From: Tsuneonella mangrovi | GTDB lineage: Bacteria > Pseudomonadota > Alphaproteobacteria > Sphingomonadales > Sphingomonadaceae | Reading direction: 5' to 3' | Length of the DNA: 64,000 bases | NCBI RefSeq assembly: GCF_002269345.1 | Contig: NZ_CP022889.1 | Location: forward strand, 806,001 to 870,000 | Shown: one piece after another, positions 29,856-38,018 of the stretch | How positions within the stretch are numbered: position 1 is the first letter of the stretch | Layout of the letters: each line of letters starts with the position of its first letter | Translations under genes and position numbers: made by a program | The notes under the pieces: generated by a model | Told to the model about the DNA's origin: nothing | Database searches by the model: none | What the model saw: only the letters and a program-made list of their open reading frames with translations

Positions 29856-30796
29856 CATGCAGCCTCCCTTGTCGGAATGGCGGTGCGGACCGCGTGGCGC
29901 AAAGTGGCCGAGCGGGCGCGCGGATTGCGATCTGTCTCCGCCTCGCTCGGGCGGATTGCCTTGGATACCTGGGTAAACGTGGCGGGGGCCGCGTCGACTC
30001 GCGGCAAGTGGCGCGAGCCGCCGGTGTTGGCGCCCGACGCTTCGCGCAGGAATTGCTTGACGATACGATCCTCGAGGCTGTGAAAGCTGACCACCGCCAG
30101 CCGCCCGCCTTCGCGCAGGACCTGTTCGGCTCCGGACAGTCCCTGCTCGAGTTCGCTTAGCTCGGCGTTGACGTGGATCCGTACCGCCTGGAAGCTGCGG
30201 GTCGCCGGATCCTTCGGCGCGCCGGGGCGATAGCCCAATGCCTTGCGCACCACGCGGGCCAGGTCGCCGGTTGTTTCGAGCGGCCGTGCTGCAACAATCG
30301 CGCGGGCAACCCGGCGGCTCTGGCGCTCCTCGCCATACTTGTAGAGCACATCGGCGATCGCGCCTTCGTCGGCTTCGTTGAGGAAATCGGCTGCGCTCTC
30401 GCCCGTTTGCGCCATGCGCATGTCGAGCGGGCCGTCGGCGGAGAAAGCGAAACCGCGCTCCGCCTGGTCGAGTTGCATCGAGGATACCCCGATATCCATC
30501 ACCACGCCGTCCACGCGGGCAACGCCCGCTTCTCCGAGAGCTGCGACCATCTCGGAGAAGCGGCGCGCGTGGAGTGTAAGGCGCGGCGGATTTTCCTCCG
30601 TCTCGCGCCAAGTGCGCCCCAGGGCAATGGCATCGGGATCACGGTCGAATGCATGGACGCTCGCGCCTGCATCGAGCAGCGCGCGGGTATAGCCGCCGGC
30701 GCCGAAGGTAGCGTCCACGATTACGTCACCGGGCTGCGGGTCGAGCGCGGCGATCACCTCGTCGAGCAGGACGGGGATATGTGGGGACGCGGTCAT
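29855..30796 (-). CDS. rsmH: 16S rRNA (cytosine-1402-N4) methyltransferase
   Basis: The protein is 313 aa. Family signatures are [19 protein letters not shown] at the N-terminus, the SAM-binding [18 protein letters not shown], and the C-terminal [17 protein letters not shown]. It methylates C1402 of 16S rRNA in the decoding centre; the gene is historically mraW. The start gives ATGA with mraZ. Confidence 0.96.
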   Translation of the reverse strand: MTASPHIPVLLDEVIAALDPQPGDVIVDATFGAGGYTRALLDAGASVHAFDRDPDAIALGRTWRETEENPPRLTLHARRFSEMVAALGEAGVARVDGVVMDIGVSSMQLDQAERGFAFSADGPLDMRMAQTGESAADFLNEADEGAIADVLYKYGEERQSRRVARAIVAARPLETTGDLARVVRKALGYRPGAPKDPATRSFQAVRIHVNAELSELEQGLSGAEQVLREGGRLAVVSFHSLEDRIVKQFLREASGANTGGSRHLPRVDAAPATFTQVSKAIRPSEAETDRNPRARSATLRHAVRTAIPTREAA

Positions 30797-31296
30797 TTGC
30801 CCTTCCCCTTGCCCGAGCCCTTGACGTCGCTCTTGGCCATGAAATCCGCGCAGGCGGCCTTGGCGGCGGCCCAGTCGTCGCCCATCCGCATCAGCTCTTC
30901 GGGGTTCCAGATGGTGAACTGCCGCCCGCCGCCCTGGAAGAACAGCGAGTCTCCGATATTGGCGAGCGAGCGCAAGTAATCGGGCATAACGAAGCGACCC
31001 GAATCGTCGAACGGCACACGCGCGAAACCGAACAATTGCGATTCGCGGGTGTCGCGGTCGTAGTCGAGTCCGAAACGGTCTTCCTCGCGGTCGATCTGGG
31101 CGAACAGCTCGGGCATCCGCGAAAGGCCGAAGCCGGTGAGGCAGTTAAACCGGGCGTGCTTGTCGAGGCAGAGGATCTTGCCGTCGCTAGAGGCCTTCAC
31201 GGCGTTGCGGAACAGCGGCGGCAGGACGAAGCGATCCTTTTCGCCGATTGGCGAAAAAGCCTGCCCGCTGAAACCACTGAAACTTCCCGTCGCCAA
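30793..31296 (-). CDS. mraZ: Division/cell wall operon transcriptional repressor MraZ
   Basis: The protein is 167 aa with two SpoVT/AbrB-like repeats. The first is around [21 protein letters not shown], the second around [22 protein letters not shown], so both DxxGR/K...xLP-type cores are present. A Lys/Gly-rich tail ([10 protein letters not shown]) follows. The only plausible start is TTG at 31296; there is no in-frame ATG or GTG before the first repeat, and an ATG at 31313 is out of frame. GGGG lies close upstream. MraZ forms rings that bind phased repeats in its own promoter; a matching decamer array is present at 31448-31487. It is the first gene of the dcw operon. Confidence 0.93.
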   Translation of the reverse strand: MATGSFSGFSGQAFSPIGEKDRFVLPPLFRNAVKASSDGKILCLDKHARFNCLTGFGLSRMPELFAQIDREEDRFGLDYDRDTRESQLFGFARVPFDDSGRFVMPDYLRSLANIGDSLFFQGGGRQFTIWNPEELMRMGDDWAAAKAACADFMAKSDVKGSGKGKGK

Positions 31297-31447
31297 AACC
31301 CCGAGCCCCTCATGCGGGAGATCCCATTCCCCGCGAACACACCTCTCCCGCTCCCGGCAGCGCGAGCGCTATCGGGTCGCGCCGCCATTGGGCGACGCGC
31401 AGCGAAAACAGCATCTTCGATGGACGGTGGTATTAACCAACCTCCGC

Positions 31448-31487
31448 CGGGGATGGAAGGGAAAATTAGGGGATTAGTGGGGATTAT
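31448..31487 (+). promoter_or_regulatory. Putative MraZ operator: four phased decamers
   Basis: Read on the plus strand, four consecutive 10-mers start with the same G-run at exact 10-bp spacing: CGGGGATGGA, AGGGAAAATT, AGGGGATTAG and TGGGGATTAT. This fits the TGGGN-plus-5-bp-spacer repeats known as MraZ boxes in E. coli. The array ends inside the -10 box, so bound MraZ would block RNA polymerase. The G-rich strand here is the non-coding strand of mraZ. Confidence 0.65.
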
Positions 31488-31488
31488 A
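31483..31488 (-). promoter_or_regulatory. -10 element TATAAT of the dcw operon promoter
   Basis: A perfect TATAAT on the minus strand directs transcription toward mraZ, with an expected start near 31476. The -35 region is only AT-rich (TTAATA at 17-bp spacing), so it may depend on an activator or simply be weak. The MraZ decamers overlap it. Confidence 0.5.
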
Positions 31489-31623
31489 CGATTAATTATT
31501 GAATTTATTAATTTTCTTGCAGCACCAACAACCTTACTGCGAACTCAGTCTCCCTCGGTATAGTTAAGCGACTCCGGGCTGTCCCGCACTTTCCCCGGCC
31601 CCTCACCCGTGATTTCCCGTGGT

Positions 31624-32412
31624 TCAACCTCCAAACGCCGTGTCGACGAGTCGCCGCAGGACCAAACCGGCCCTGCCGCCGTCCCGACGCAAGTCGAACA
31701 GCGCGGTATCGGCGACAATCGTCGCATGGCCCTTGCCGATGGCGCACGCCGCAACGAGGCCCTTGTCCGAAAGCTGGCAGTTCACGCCGTCGGCCTTCAC
31801 GAGAGCGAAGGTCCCCGCCATGTCGACCGGCAGCTGCTGCCCTGCCACGCTCACGGTCCGCTCTCCGCCAGCCTGATCCGGATCGAAGCGCAGCTCGAGC
31901 CCCCAATGCGCGAGGATCGGCGAGAGTAAAGCAACATCCTGCGGCCTCCGTTTGTCGCCTAGTGCGAAGCGCGAATCCGCGGTCACCCATGGGTCGGCAA
32001 ACAGCAGTAGTCGCCCGCCCGCCCTGACCCAGCGATCGAGCGCTACGTTCTCCGCAGGCGACAATGGGCGCGGCTGGACAAGCAGCAAGCGTTGCAGGCC
32101 GGTGAGCGGATCGGACTTGTCGGCTCGCGCGACCGCCCCCGCCAGCGAATCGAGCGGAACCAGCGTCCAGTCAGCCTCCAGCGCAGTGCGCGGCCATGGA
32201 GGCGGCTGGTCGTTGTCGAGCACGCCGGCGACATCAGCGCTTTCGTTCCAATAGACCGGCAGTGACGAGACGAGCCCTACTTCGGGGCGTTCGCCAGAGG
32301 CATGGCTGGCGCTGCGATACGCGGCAACGAACGGTATGCCGATCGCCAGCAGCTCGCCGATCGCCACCACTGCGGCGAACCCGATCACCAGGCGGCGGCG
32401 GGTGATCCGCAT
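31624..32412 (-). CDS. Membrane-anchored hypothetical protein (DUF4350/GldG-like)
   Basis: The protein is 262 aa. One N-terminal hydrophobic segment (LVIGFAAVVAIGELLAIGIPF, residues about 8-28) is followed by a periplasmic domain with VGLVSSLPVYWNES, LVQPRPLSPAENVALDRWVRAGGRLLLFADP, and a C-terminal beta-rich half. The phrase VRAGGRLLLFADP resembles the intracellular-type glutamine-amidotransferase-like fold seen in DUF4350 and GldG-type proteins; this is a fold-level guess. It starts 4 bp after the stop of the gene at 32417-32764, so the two form an operon. Confidence 0.72.
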   Translation of the reverse strand: MRITRRRLVIGFAAVVAIGELLAIGIPFVAAYRSASHASGERPEVGLVSSLPVYWNESADVAGVLDNDQPPPWPRTALEADWTLVPLDSLAGAVARADKSDPLTGLQRLLLVQPRPLSPAENVALDRWVRAGGRLLLFADPWVTADSRFALGDKRRPQDVALLSPILAHWGLELRFDPDQAGGERTVSVAGQQLPVDMAGTFALVKADGVNCQLSDKGLVAACAIGKGHATIVADTALFDLRRDGGRAGLVLRRLVDTAFGG

Positions 32413-32416
32413 GGGC

Positions 32417-32764
32417 TCAGGGAGCGTCGGTCGGGACCGGGGACGGGCTGGCAGTGACCACGGGCGTCGGAGTTGCAGCCGGCAGGTCGGGCACGACACC
32501 GGCATCGGCCAGCGGATCGCTCTGCGGCGTGGAGGTCTCTGCCGGAACGGTCGCTGCCGCTTCGGGAACGCTGGTCGCTTCGACTTCCTTCGCGCGATTC
32601 TCGATCACGTTGGCGATCCCGACCAACAGGACGATCCCGACCAACAGCGAAAAGCCGACCTGCAGCCGCTGCACCGCTTCGGCGCGCGAGCCGCCCAATG
32701 GCACAGGTGTCCCGGGATCTACCGAGGGCGGGTTACGTCGGGAATTGAAAGGCTGGTGGGCCAT
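32417..32764 (-). CDS. Single-pass membrane protein, hypothetical
   Basis: The protein is 115 aa. After 33 polar residues a single transmembrane helix (about 36-53, VGFSLLVGIVLLVGIANVI) is followed by a Pro/Ala/Thr-rich, acidic C-terminal tail. I do not recognise it. It is co-transcribed with the gene just downstream (4-bp gap), so the two may act together at the inner membrane. Codon use is ordinary for the window. Confidence 0.68.
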   Translation of the reverse strand: MAHQPFNSRRNPPSVDPGTPVPLGGSRAEAVQRLQVGFSLLVGIVLLVGIANVIENRAKEVEATSVPEAAATVPAETSTPQSDPLADAGVVPDLPAATPTPVVTASPSPVPTDAP

Positions 32765-32821
32765 GCAGCGCAGGCTAGACTATCCGCAGGGTCAGTCAAT
32801 CGCGGCGCGGGGCCGAGCGGC

Positions 32822-33823
32822 TTACGAGCCTTGCAGCCAGTCGAATACCGGAAGGCCTTTCGCCGCGAGCCATTCGGGATTGTAGAGCGTCGACAGGTAG
32901 CGGAAGCCGGTGTCGCACAGGATCGTCGCGACGCGCGCATCGGGCCCGAGCTGCTTGCCCAGCGCCACCGCGCCAGCCACGTTGATACCCGAAGAGAGGC
33001 CCAGGCAGACCCCTTCGTCACGCAGCAAGCGGGCGACCCAGTCGAGCCCCTCTTCGTCCGAAACGCGGAACTGGGTATCGACCGGTGCGCCTTCGAGGTT
33101 GGCGGTAATCCGGCCCTGCCCGATGCCTTCGGCAACCGAGCTGCCTTCGGACTTCAGCTCGCCTTCGGCATAGTAGCTGTAGAGCGCCGCGCCATGGGGA
33201 TCGGTCAGCGCGATGGTTACGTCTTCATTGTGCCCCTTGAGGCCCATCCCCACTCCGGCGAAGGTCCCGCCCGTGCCCACCGCGCAAGTGAAGCCGTCGA
33301 TCCGCCCTTCCATCTGCTGCCAGATTTCTTCGGCGGTGCCCTCAATGTGCGCCTTGCGATTGGCGGTGTTGTCGAACTGGTTGGCCCACACCGCGCCCTC
33401 TGTCTCCTCGGCCAGCCGGCGGCTGGTGTGGACGAAGTGGTTGCAGTCGGCAAACTTGGTCGGCGGCACCAGCACCAGCTCCGCACCAAGCGCGCGCAGG
33501 GTCGCCATCTTCTCCTGGCTCTGGTTGTCGGGCATGACGATGATCGTGCGATAGCCGCAAGCATTGGCGACCAGCGCCAGCCCGATCCCGGTGTTACCCG
33601 CGGTGCCTTCGACCACTGTGCCGCCCGGTTCGAGCTCTCCGCGCGCTTCCGCGTCGCGCACGATCCATAATGCCGCGCGATCCTTCACGCTGCCGCCCGG
33701 ATTGGTGAATTCGCACTTACCCCAGATTTCGCACCCAGCAGCTTCGCTGGGGCCCTTGAGCAGCACCAGCGGAGTGTTGCCGATCAGGTCGAGGGTATTT
33801 TCGCACACGCGCAGGTTCGTCAT
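32822..33823 (-). CDS. cysK: Cysteine synthase A (O-acetylserine sulfhydrylase)
   Basis: The protein is 333 aa. The PLP lysine is Lys47 in NPGGSVKDRA. Further motifs are EGTAGNTGIGLALVANACGY (substrate asparagine loop) and VGTGGTFAGVGMGLKG (PLP-phosphate loop). It combines O-acetylserine with sulfide, the product of the cys operon at the window start. The start MTNLRVCENT at 33823 is 90 bp after the ferredoxin gene; the upstream in-frame start adds a non-homologous stretch. The C-terminal region is longer than the minimal 310-aa enzymes, a feature seen in several alphaproteobacterial homologues. Confidence 0.92.
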   Translation of the reverse strand: MTNLRVCENTLDLIGNTPLVLLKGPSEAAGCEIWGKCEFTNPGGSVKDRAALWIVRDAEARGELEPGGTVVEGTAGNTGIGLALVANACGYRTIIVMPDNQSQEKMATLRALGAELVLVPPTKFADCNHFVHTSRRLAEETEGAVWANQFDNTANRKAHIEGTAEEIWQQMEGRIDGFTCAVGTGGTFAGVGMGLKGHNEDVTIALTDPHGAALYSYYAEGELKSEGSSVAEGIGQGRITANLEGAPVDTQFRVSDEEGLDWVARLLRDEGVCLGLSSGINVAGAVALGKQLGPDARVATILCDTGFRYLSTLYNPEWLAAKGLPVFDWLQGS

Positions 33824-33913
33824 GGCCGTCGAACTAGGTCCGCCCCACTTCAGGCGCAACGCAGTTCCGCTTCGCCCCCTGACACTGTGCCTTGCGCTTC
33901 AGAGCGCCGGCCG

Positions 33914-34231
33914 TCAGTCTTCCTGCGCGATCGTGACCTTGAGGCCGTCGAGATCGTCGGTGAACGGGATCTGGCAGCCGAGCCGCGAATTCTCGTCGCG
34001 ATGGTCGCTGCTTTCGAGCAGGTCGTCCTCGTCTTCGCTCATCGGGTTGAGCTTGTCCTTGAACGACGGATCGACATGAACGTGGCAAGTGGCGCACGAG
34101 CAGCAGCCGCCGCACAGCGCCAGCAATTCGTCGAACCCGTTGTCGCGGATCGCTTCCATCACGGTCAGGCCATCGGCCACGTCGATGGTCGATTCCTCTC
34201 CGGCGCGGTTGACGACTGTCAGCTTCGGCAT
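33914..34231 (-). CDS. Adrenodoxin-type 2Fe-2S ferredoxin
   Basis: The protein is 105 aa. Cluster ligands are within CGGCCSCATCHVHV and in the later LGCQIPF, the vertebrate/adrenodoxin-type C-x5-C-x2-C...C arrangement. The protein is acidic (SEDEDDLLESSDHRDEN). Such ferredoxins pass electrons to P450s, oxygenases or Fe-S assembly; the partner is not visible here. The start MPKLTVVNRAG at 34231 is used. The gene diverges from alkA with about 100 bp between them. Confidence 0.93.
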   Translation of the reverse strand: MPKLTVVNRAGEESTIDVADGLTVMEAIRDNGFDELLALCGGCCSCATCHVHVDPSFKDKLNPMSEDEDDLLESSDHRDENSRLGCQIPFTDDLDGLKVTIAQED

Positions 34232-34332
34232 CTCGCAAATTCCCGTTCGTAAGTGTCGTGCCCCCTGTCGGGCTTTCGGCGGGGCTGCTACGGGCTGTTC
34301 GCCGATTTGGCAAGCGGGCACGGAGAGGACTG

Positions 34333-34950
34333 ATGGGGCTGAGCGCGGAGAAGATCAAGTCGGGGCTCGACCATGTCGCAGCGCAGGAGCCCGCGATCGC
34401 CCGCGCGCTGGAAGCGGCCGGATACCCCGAACCACGCATCCGCGAGCGCGGCTATCGCACCTTGCTCCGCGCAATTGTGGGACAGCAGGTCTCGGTCGCT
34501 GCGGCAGCAAGCATGTGGCGCAAGCTCGAGGCAGAACTGGGCGAGGATATTCCCGTGCACGACCTGCTGGGGCGCGATTTCGACACGCTGCGTGCGTGCG
34601 GACTTTCGCGCCAGAAACAAGGCTATGCGCGCTCTCTGTGCGAGCTGGTCGCAGCCGGGGAAATCGATTTCGATGCCCTGCCCGACGACGACGAGGAAGC
34701 GATCGCCCAGCTCACGCAGGTCAAGGGCATCGGCCGCTGGACGGCGGAGATCTACCTGCTGTTCGCCGAAGGCCGGCCCGACATCTGGCCGGCTGGCGAC
34801 CTGGCGGTCCAGGCGGGTCTTGGGCGCATCCTCGGGCTCGAAGAGCGGCCGAGCGAGAAGGAAACCCGCGCGCTGGCCGAAGCGTGGCGGCCGCATCGCG
34901 GGGCAGCCGCGATCTTCACCTGGCATTGCTATAACAACCCGGCGCTTTAG
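34333..34950 (+). CDS. DNA-3-methyladenine glycosylase II (AlkA-like)
   Basis: The protein is 205 aa. The core is a HhH-GPD glycosylase: helix-hairpin-helix LTQVKGIGRWTAEIYLLF (127-144) and the catalytic Asp156 in PAGDLAVQAG. The early helix RTLLRAIVGQQVSVAAA is typical of AlkA. It removes alkylated bases in base-excision repair. It lacks the N-terminal TATA-fold and Ada-type domains of E. coli AlkA, as most alphaproteobacterial versions do. The start at 34333 is supported by GGAGAGG a few bases upstream. Confidence 0.92.
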   Translation: MGLSAEKIKSGLDHVAAQEPAIARALEAAGYPEPRIRERGYRTLLRAIVGQQVSVAAAASMWRKLEAELGEDIPVHDLLGRDFDTLRACGLSRQKQGYARSLCELVAAGEIDFDALPDDDEEAIAQLTQVKGIGRWTAEIYLLFAEGRPDIWPAGDLAVQAGLGRILGLEERPSEKETRALAEAWRPHRGAAAIFTWHCYNNPAL

Positions 34951-35027
34951 GGTACGCAATCGCACGTCACGACACGCCGCTTGCGCTTATGCAGGCTGGC
35001 GCTAGGGATGGCTGCGGAGAGATAAAC

Positions 35028-35834
35028 ATGAGCGATCGCAAGGCAATTTTCATCACCGGTGGCGGATCGGGAATCGGACAGGCCATCGCCGAGTATTTTG
35101 GCGGGCGCGGCTGGTTCATCGGTCTCGGCGATATCGACACCGCCGGGATGAGGGAGACCGAAAGCCGGGTCGGCCCGGGTTCGTGCTACAGCCACCAGTT
35201 CGACGTGCGCGACCGCGCCGCGTGGGACACCGCGCTCGAAGGTTTCTCGATGGCTGCAGGCGGGCGGATCGACGTGCTGGCAAACAATGCCGGGATTCCG
35301 CTGGGCGGATCGCTCTCGGAAAACACGCTCGAGGAAATCGGTCGCTGCATCGACATCAACCTGAAGGGCGTGTTCTACGGCGCGCAGGCGGTGCTCCCCT
35401 ATCTCAAGAAAACCGCGCCGGGCAGTTGCCTGCTCAACACCGCCAGCGCGGCGGGAATCTACGGCAGCGGCGGGGCGTCGGTCTATTCGGCAACCAAGGC
35501 CGGCGTGCGCAGCCTGACCGAATCGCTCGACGCCGAATGGGCCGAATTCGGTATCAACGTGCGCAGCCTGTGCCCCGGGTTCATCGACACCCCGTTGATC
35601 GACAAGACTCCGAACCAGTCGACCAACGAAGCGATCCGCGATCGAGTGAAGGCCGCCGGACTCGAGATTACCCCGCCGCTCGCCGTCGCCCAGGCTGAAT
35701 GGGACGCGGTGCATGGGGAAAGGCTGCACACGCTGGTCAACTCGACCGCCCGGCAACTGGCGTTCGGCACCCGCTGGATGCCCGGCCGAGTACGCAAGCG
35801 TGCGCGCGGAATGGCCCGCCCGCTGGGGGTCTAG
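35028..35834 (+). CDS. Short-chain dehydrogenase/reductase
   Basis: The protein is 268 aa. Classical SDR motifs: TGGGSGIG (10-17), LANNAGIPLGG (85-95), catalytic Ser140, Tyr153 and Lys157 (YSATK). The substrate is unknown. The C-terminal part (RVKAAGLEITPPLAVAQAEW) contains VHGERLHTLV, seen in several Erythrobacter/Sphingomonas SDRs. The ATG at 35028 has GGAGAG upstream. It converges with the pterin dehydratase gene, 6 bp apart, without a terminator hairpin. Confidence 0.93.
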   Translation: MSDRKAIFITGGGSGIGQAIAEYFGGRGWFIGLGDIDTAGMRETESRVGPGSCYSHQFDVRDRAAWDTALEGFSMAAGGRIDVLANNAGIPLGGSLSENTLEEIGRCIDINLKGVFYGAQAVLPYLKKTAPGSCLLNTASAAGIYGSGGASVYSATKAGVRSLTESLDAEWAEFGINVRSLCPGFIDTPLIDKTPNQSTNEAIRDRVKAAGLEITPPLAVAQAEWDAVHGERLHTLVNSTARQLAFGTRWMPGRVRKRARGMARPLGV

Positions 35835-35840
35835 GCTCCG

Positions 35841-36131
35841 TCAGACCATCGCGTCGATCGCAGTTGCCATATCGGCATCGCGCTGGCTCAGCCCGCCCGC
35901 GTCGTGCGTAGTCAAATTAATCTCGACCCGGTTGTAGACGTTGAACCATTCCGGGTGATGGTCGGCTTTCTCGGCTAGCAGCGCAACCCGCGCCATGAAA
36001 CCCCACGCCGCATTGAAGTCGGCGAACACGAACGTCCGCTCGATCGCCTTGCCCTCGCGCGCCAACGACCAATAGGGGTGCGCCGCCAACAGGCTGGTGC
36101 GTTCGCTCTCGGTCAGTTCGGCGATTGCCAT
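35841..36131 (-). CDS. 4a-hydroxytetrahydrobiopterin dehydratase
   Basis: The protein is 96 aa, the normal family length. The active-site motif is DHHPEW (His58-His59-Pro60) with the later THDAGG (His76). It recycles the carbinolamine formed by aromatic-amino-acid hydroxylases (phenylalanine hydroxylase, phhA), which is not in this window. It runs convergently to the SDR and divergently from ccmA, with about 50 bp upstream. Confidence 0.94.
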   Translation of the reverse strand: MAIAELTESERTSLLAAHPYWSLAREGKAIERTFVFADFNAAWGFMARVALLAEKADHHPEWFNVYNRVEINLTTHDAGGLSQRDADMATAIDAMV

Positions 36132-36184
36132 AGTGCGCTCATTTCTACTTATCTTGTCGGTCTTGCACCTTTCGCCTAACCCGC

Positions 36185-36799
36185 ATGTCGATGCAAGCGA
36201 CGGGACTTACCGCATGGGAGTTGTTTTGCCGCAGGGGCGACCGGCTCCTGTTCGGCTCGCTCGACCTGTGGCTGGACAAAGGTGCCGCCTTGCATCTGGT
36301 CGGCCCCAATGGTGTTGGCAAGAGCAGTCTGCTGCAAATCCTCGCAGGCCTGCGCAAACCATCTTTCGCGCCCGAGCTGAGCAAGGTTTGCGACGGCTAC
36401 GGCATTGTGAACTGGCAGGGCACCGTCGGCCTGCTGAACGAGCGTCATGCGCTCGATCCGGAATTGCCTCTCGGACAGGCGCTCTCGTTCTGGTCAAAGC
36501 TGGATGGCTGCACGACCGACATTGCTACAACGGGTTTGGCGGGTCTCGAGGATGTTCCGGTACGATATCTGTCTACCGGTCAAAAAAAACGAGCAGCACT
36601 AGCGCGCCTGCTGGGGCAAGGCGCGGACCATTGGCTGCTCGACGAACCGCTCAACGGGCTGGATAGCGCGGGTGTCGAATTGGTCGAGCACATCATCGCC
36701 GAGCGAAGGAAGTCAGGTGGTGTGGTTGTGGTCGCTTCGCACCAGCCGATCACTCTGCCAGACTGTCAGACAATCGATCTCAGGGACCATCCCTGGTGA
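36185..36799 (+). CDS. ccmA: Heme exporter ATP-binding protein CcmA
   Basis: The protein is 204 aa. Walker [11 protein letters not shown] (39-48), ABC signature YLSTGQKKR, and Walker [13 protein letters not shown] are present, a compact ABC ATPase of the CcmA type. CcmA with CcmB and CcmC handles heme and the CcmE chaperone during cytochrome c maturation. The start is either ATG at 36185 or 36191. It is coupled to ccmB by a GTGA overlap; ccmC, D, E, F, G and H are not in the window. The region is somewhat less GC-rich than its neighbours. Confidence 0.9.
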   Translation: MSMQATGLTAWELFCRRGDRLLFGSLDLWLDKGAALHLVGPNGVGKSSLLQILAGLRKPSFAPELSKVCDGYGIVNWQGTVGLLNERHALDPELPLGQALSFWSKLDGCTTDIATTGLAGLEDVPVRYLSTGQKKRAALARLLGQGADHWLLDEPLNGLDSAGVELVEHIIAERRKSGGVVVVASHQPITLPDCQTIDLRDHPW

Positions 36800-37452
36800 T
36801 TGTCCTCGCTCGTTTGCTGCGCCGCGACCTGGCACTGTTGCTCGGCAACGGGCGCGGCGGGCCGTTGCTGCCAGTGCTGTTCTTCGTGGCGGTGGCGATA
36901 CTGTTCCCGTTCGCGGTCGGCCCCGATGCGCCTCTGCTCGCGCGGACCGGCGGCGGCGTGCTGTGGATCGCGGCATTGCTTGCCAGCATCCTGCCGATCG
37001 ACCGGTTGGTGGCCCTCGACGTCGAGTCCGGGGTGTTCGACCAGCTCGCGCTGCGCGGCGTATCGGAAGAGCTTGCAATGGTGTCGCGCCTGCTGGCGCA
37101 CTGGCTCAGCTTCGGGCCGCTGTTGCTGCTTGCCACGCTGATCGCGGCGGCGCTGCTGGGATTGGACAGCACGACGCTGGTCACGCTGCTGCTGGGCCTT
37201 CTCGCCGGTACCCCGGGGCTGGCTGCTGTCGGTCTAGTGATCGCTGCGCTGACCACTGCGGTGCGCGGCGGAGCAGCACTTGGCGGGTTGCTGCTGGTGC
37301 CGCTCGGCGTTCCGATCCTGATTTTCGGTGCCGGTGCCCTCGCGAGGCCCGATGGCACGGCGCTCGCGCTATGCGCCGCAATCAGCCTTGCGCTGTGCGC
37401 GATCGCCCCGTTTGCGGCAGCAGCCGCAATCCGCGCGGGCCGGGAAAGCTAA
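36796..37452 (+). CDS. ccmB: Heme exporter permease CcmB
   Basis: The protein is 218 aa with six hydrophobic segments. CcmB-typical sequence includes LRRDLALLLGNGRGGPLLPVLFF at the start and DRLVALDVESGVFDQLALRG in the first loop, plus VPLGVPILIFGAGA. It forms the membrane part of the CcmAB transporter. It begins with GTG at 36796, whose bases overlap the ccmA stop. The downstream gene is a MAPEG protein, so the ccm cluster is split in this genome. Confidence 0.92.
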   Translation: MIVLARLLRRDLALLLGNGRGGPLLPVLFFVAVAILFPFAVGPDAPLLARTGGGVLWIAALLASILPIDRLVALDVESGVFDQLALRGVSEELAMVSRLLAHWLSFGPLLLLATLIAAALLGLDSTTLVTLLLGLLAGTPGLAAVGLVIAALTTAVRGGAALGGLLLVPLGVPILIFGAGALARPDGTALALCAAISLALCAIAPFAAAAAIRAGRES

Positions 37453-37534
37453 CTATTCCAAAGCACTAGATGCTGCGATTGCAGCACGCCCGAATGAGGC
37501 GCATGGTGCCCGAAAAATAAGGGGGTGCCACACC

Positions 37535-38008
37535 ATGAACCAACTCAGTTTCGACAATCCGGTATTCGCGACATACGCCGTATCGGCCTCGCTGATGATC
37601 CTGCTTGCGGTTGCAACCGCATGGATCACGGTGGTCCAGATGATGCGCGTCAAGGGCGGTTTCCGTGCGCCAGAGGACATGAAGAAGACGCCGCTCAACC
37701 CGACACCCGCCGCCGACCAGACCGCGCCCAAAGAACCGGTCGAGCGCTTTCGCCGGATCATGCAGAACCACCTCGAGAACATCCCGTTCTTCATCGTTAT
37801 CGGACTGTTGTTCGTGCTGACCGGTCCCTCACCCGCGCTCGCGCACTGGCTGTTCTACGGCTACGTGGTGTCGCGCGTCCTGCACTTCCTCGCCTATTCG
37901 ACCGCGCAAATCCATGAAGTCCGCGCGACGTTCTGGACTATCGGGTCGGTGATCATCATCGCGATGTGCGTGATGGTGATGCAGGCGGGATGGGCTGCTG
38001 CGGGGTAG
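37535..38008 (+). CDS. MAPEG family membrane protein
   Basis: The protein is 157 aa with four hydrophobic helices. MAPEG signatures include VERFRRIMQNHLENIPFFIV (residues about 65-84, the glutathione-binding ERxxRxxxN(D/H)xEN pattern) and VSRVLHFLAYS. The family includes microsomal glutathione transferases and prostaglandin E synthase-like proteins; the closest type here is mPGES-1-like. Substrate unknown. The ATG at 37535 has only a GGGGGTG element upstream. Transcription could come from ccmB, 82 bp upstream, across a small hairpin (37471-37486). Confidence 0.88.
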   Translation: MNQLSFDNPVFATYAVSASLMILLAVATAWITVVQMMRVKGGFRAPEDMKKTPLNPTPAADQTAPKEPVERFRRIMQNHLENIPFFIVIGLLFVLTGPSPALAHWLFYGYVVSRVLHFLAYSTAQIHEVRATFWTIGSVIIIAMCVMVMQAGWAAAG

Positions 38009-38018
38009 CCGCCGGACC

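Larger units (their letters stand above)
31297..31623. other. 327-bp intergenic region with the dcw promoter
   Basis: No gene is seen here. The half nearest mraZ (31297-31430) is GC-rich and would be a roughly 180-nt untranslated leader if the TATAAT below is used. The part 31430-31530 is strikingly AT-rich for this genome (ATTAATTATTGAATTTATT) and carries the decamer array and the -10 box. The rest separates the operon from the gene ending at 31624 without an obvious terminator. Confidence 0.7.

Noticed and set aside
31197-31388. Small minus-strand frame from the ATG at 31313 in front of mraZ
   Set aside because: It is out of frame with mraZ, has no family resemblance and overlaps the mraZ start.
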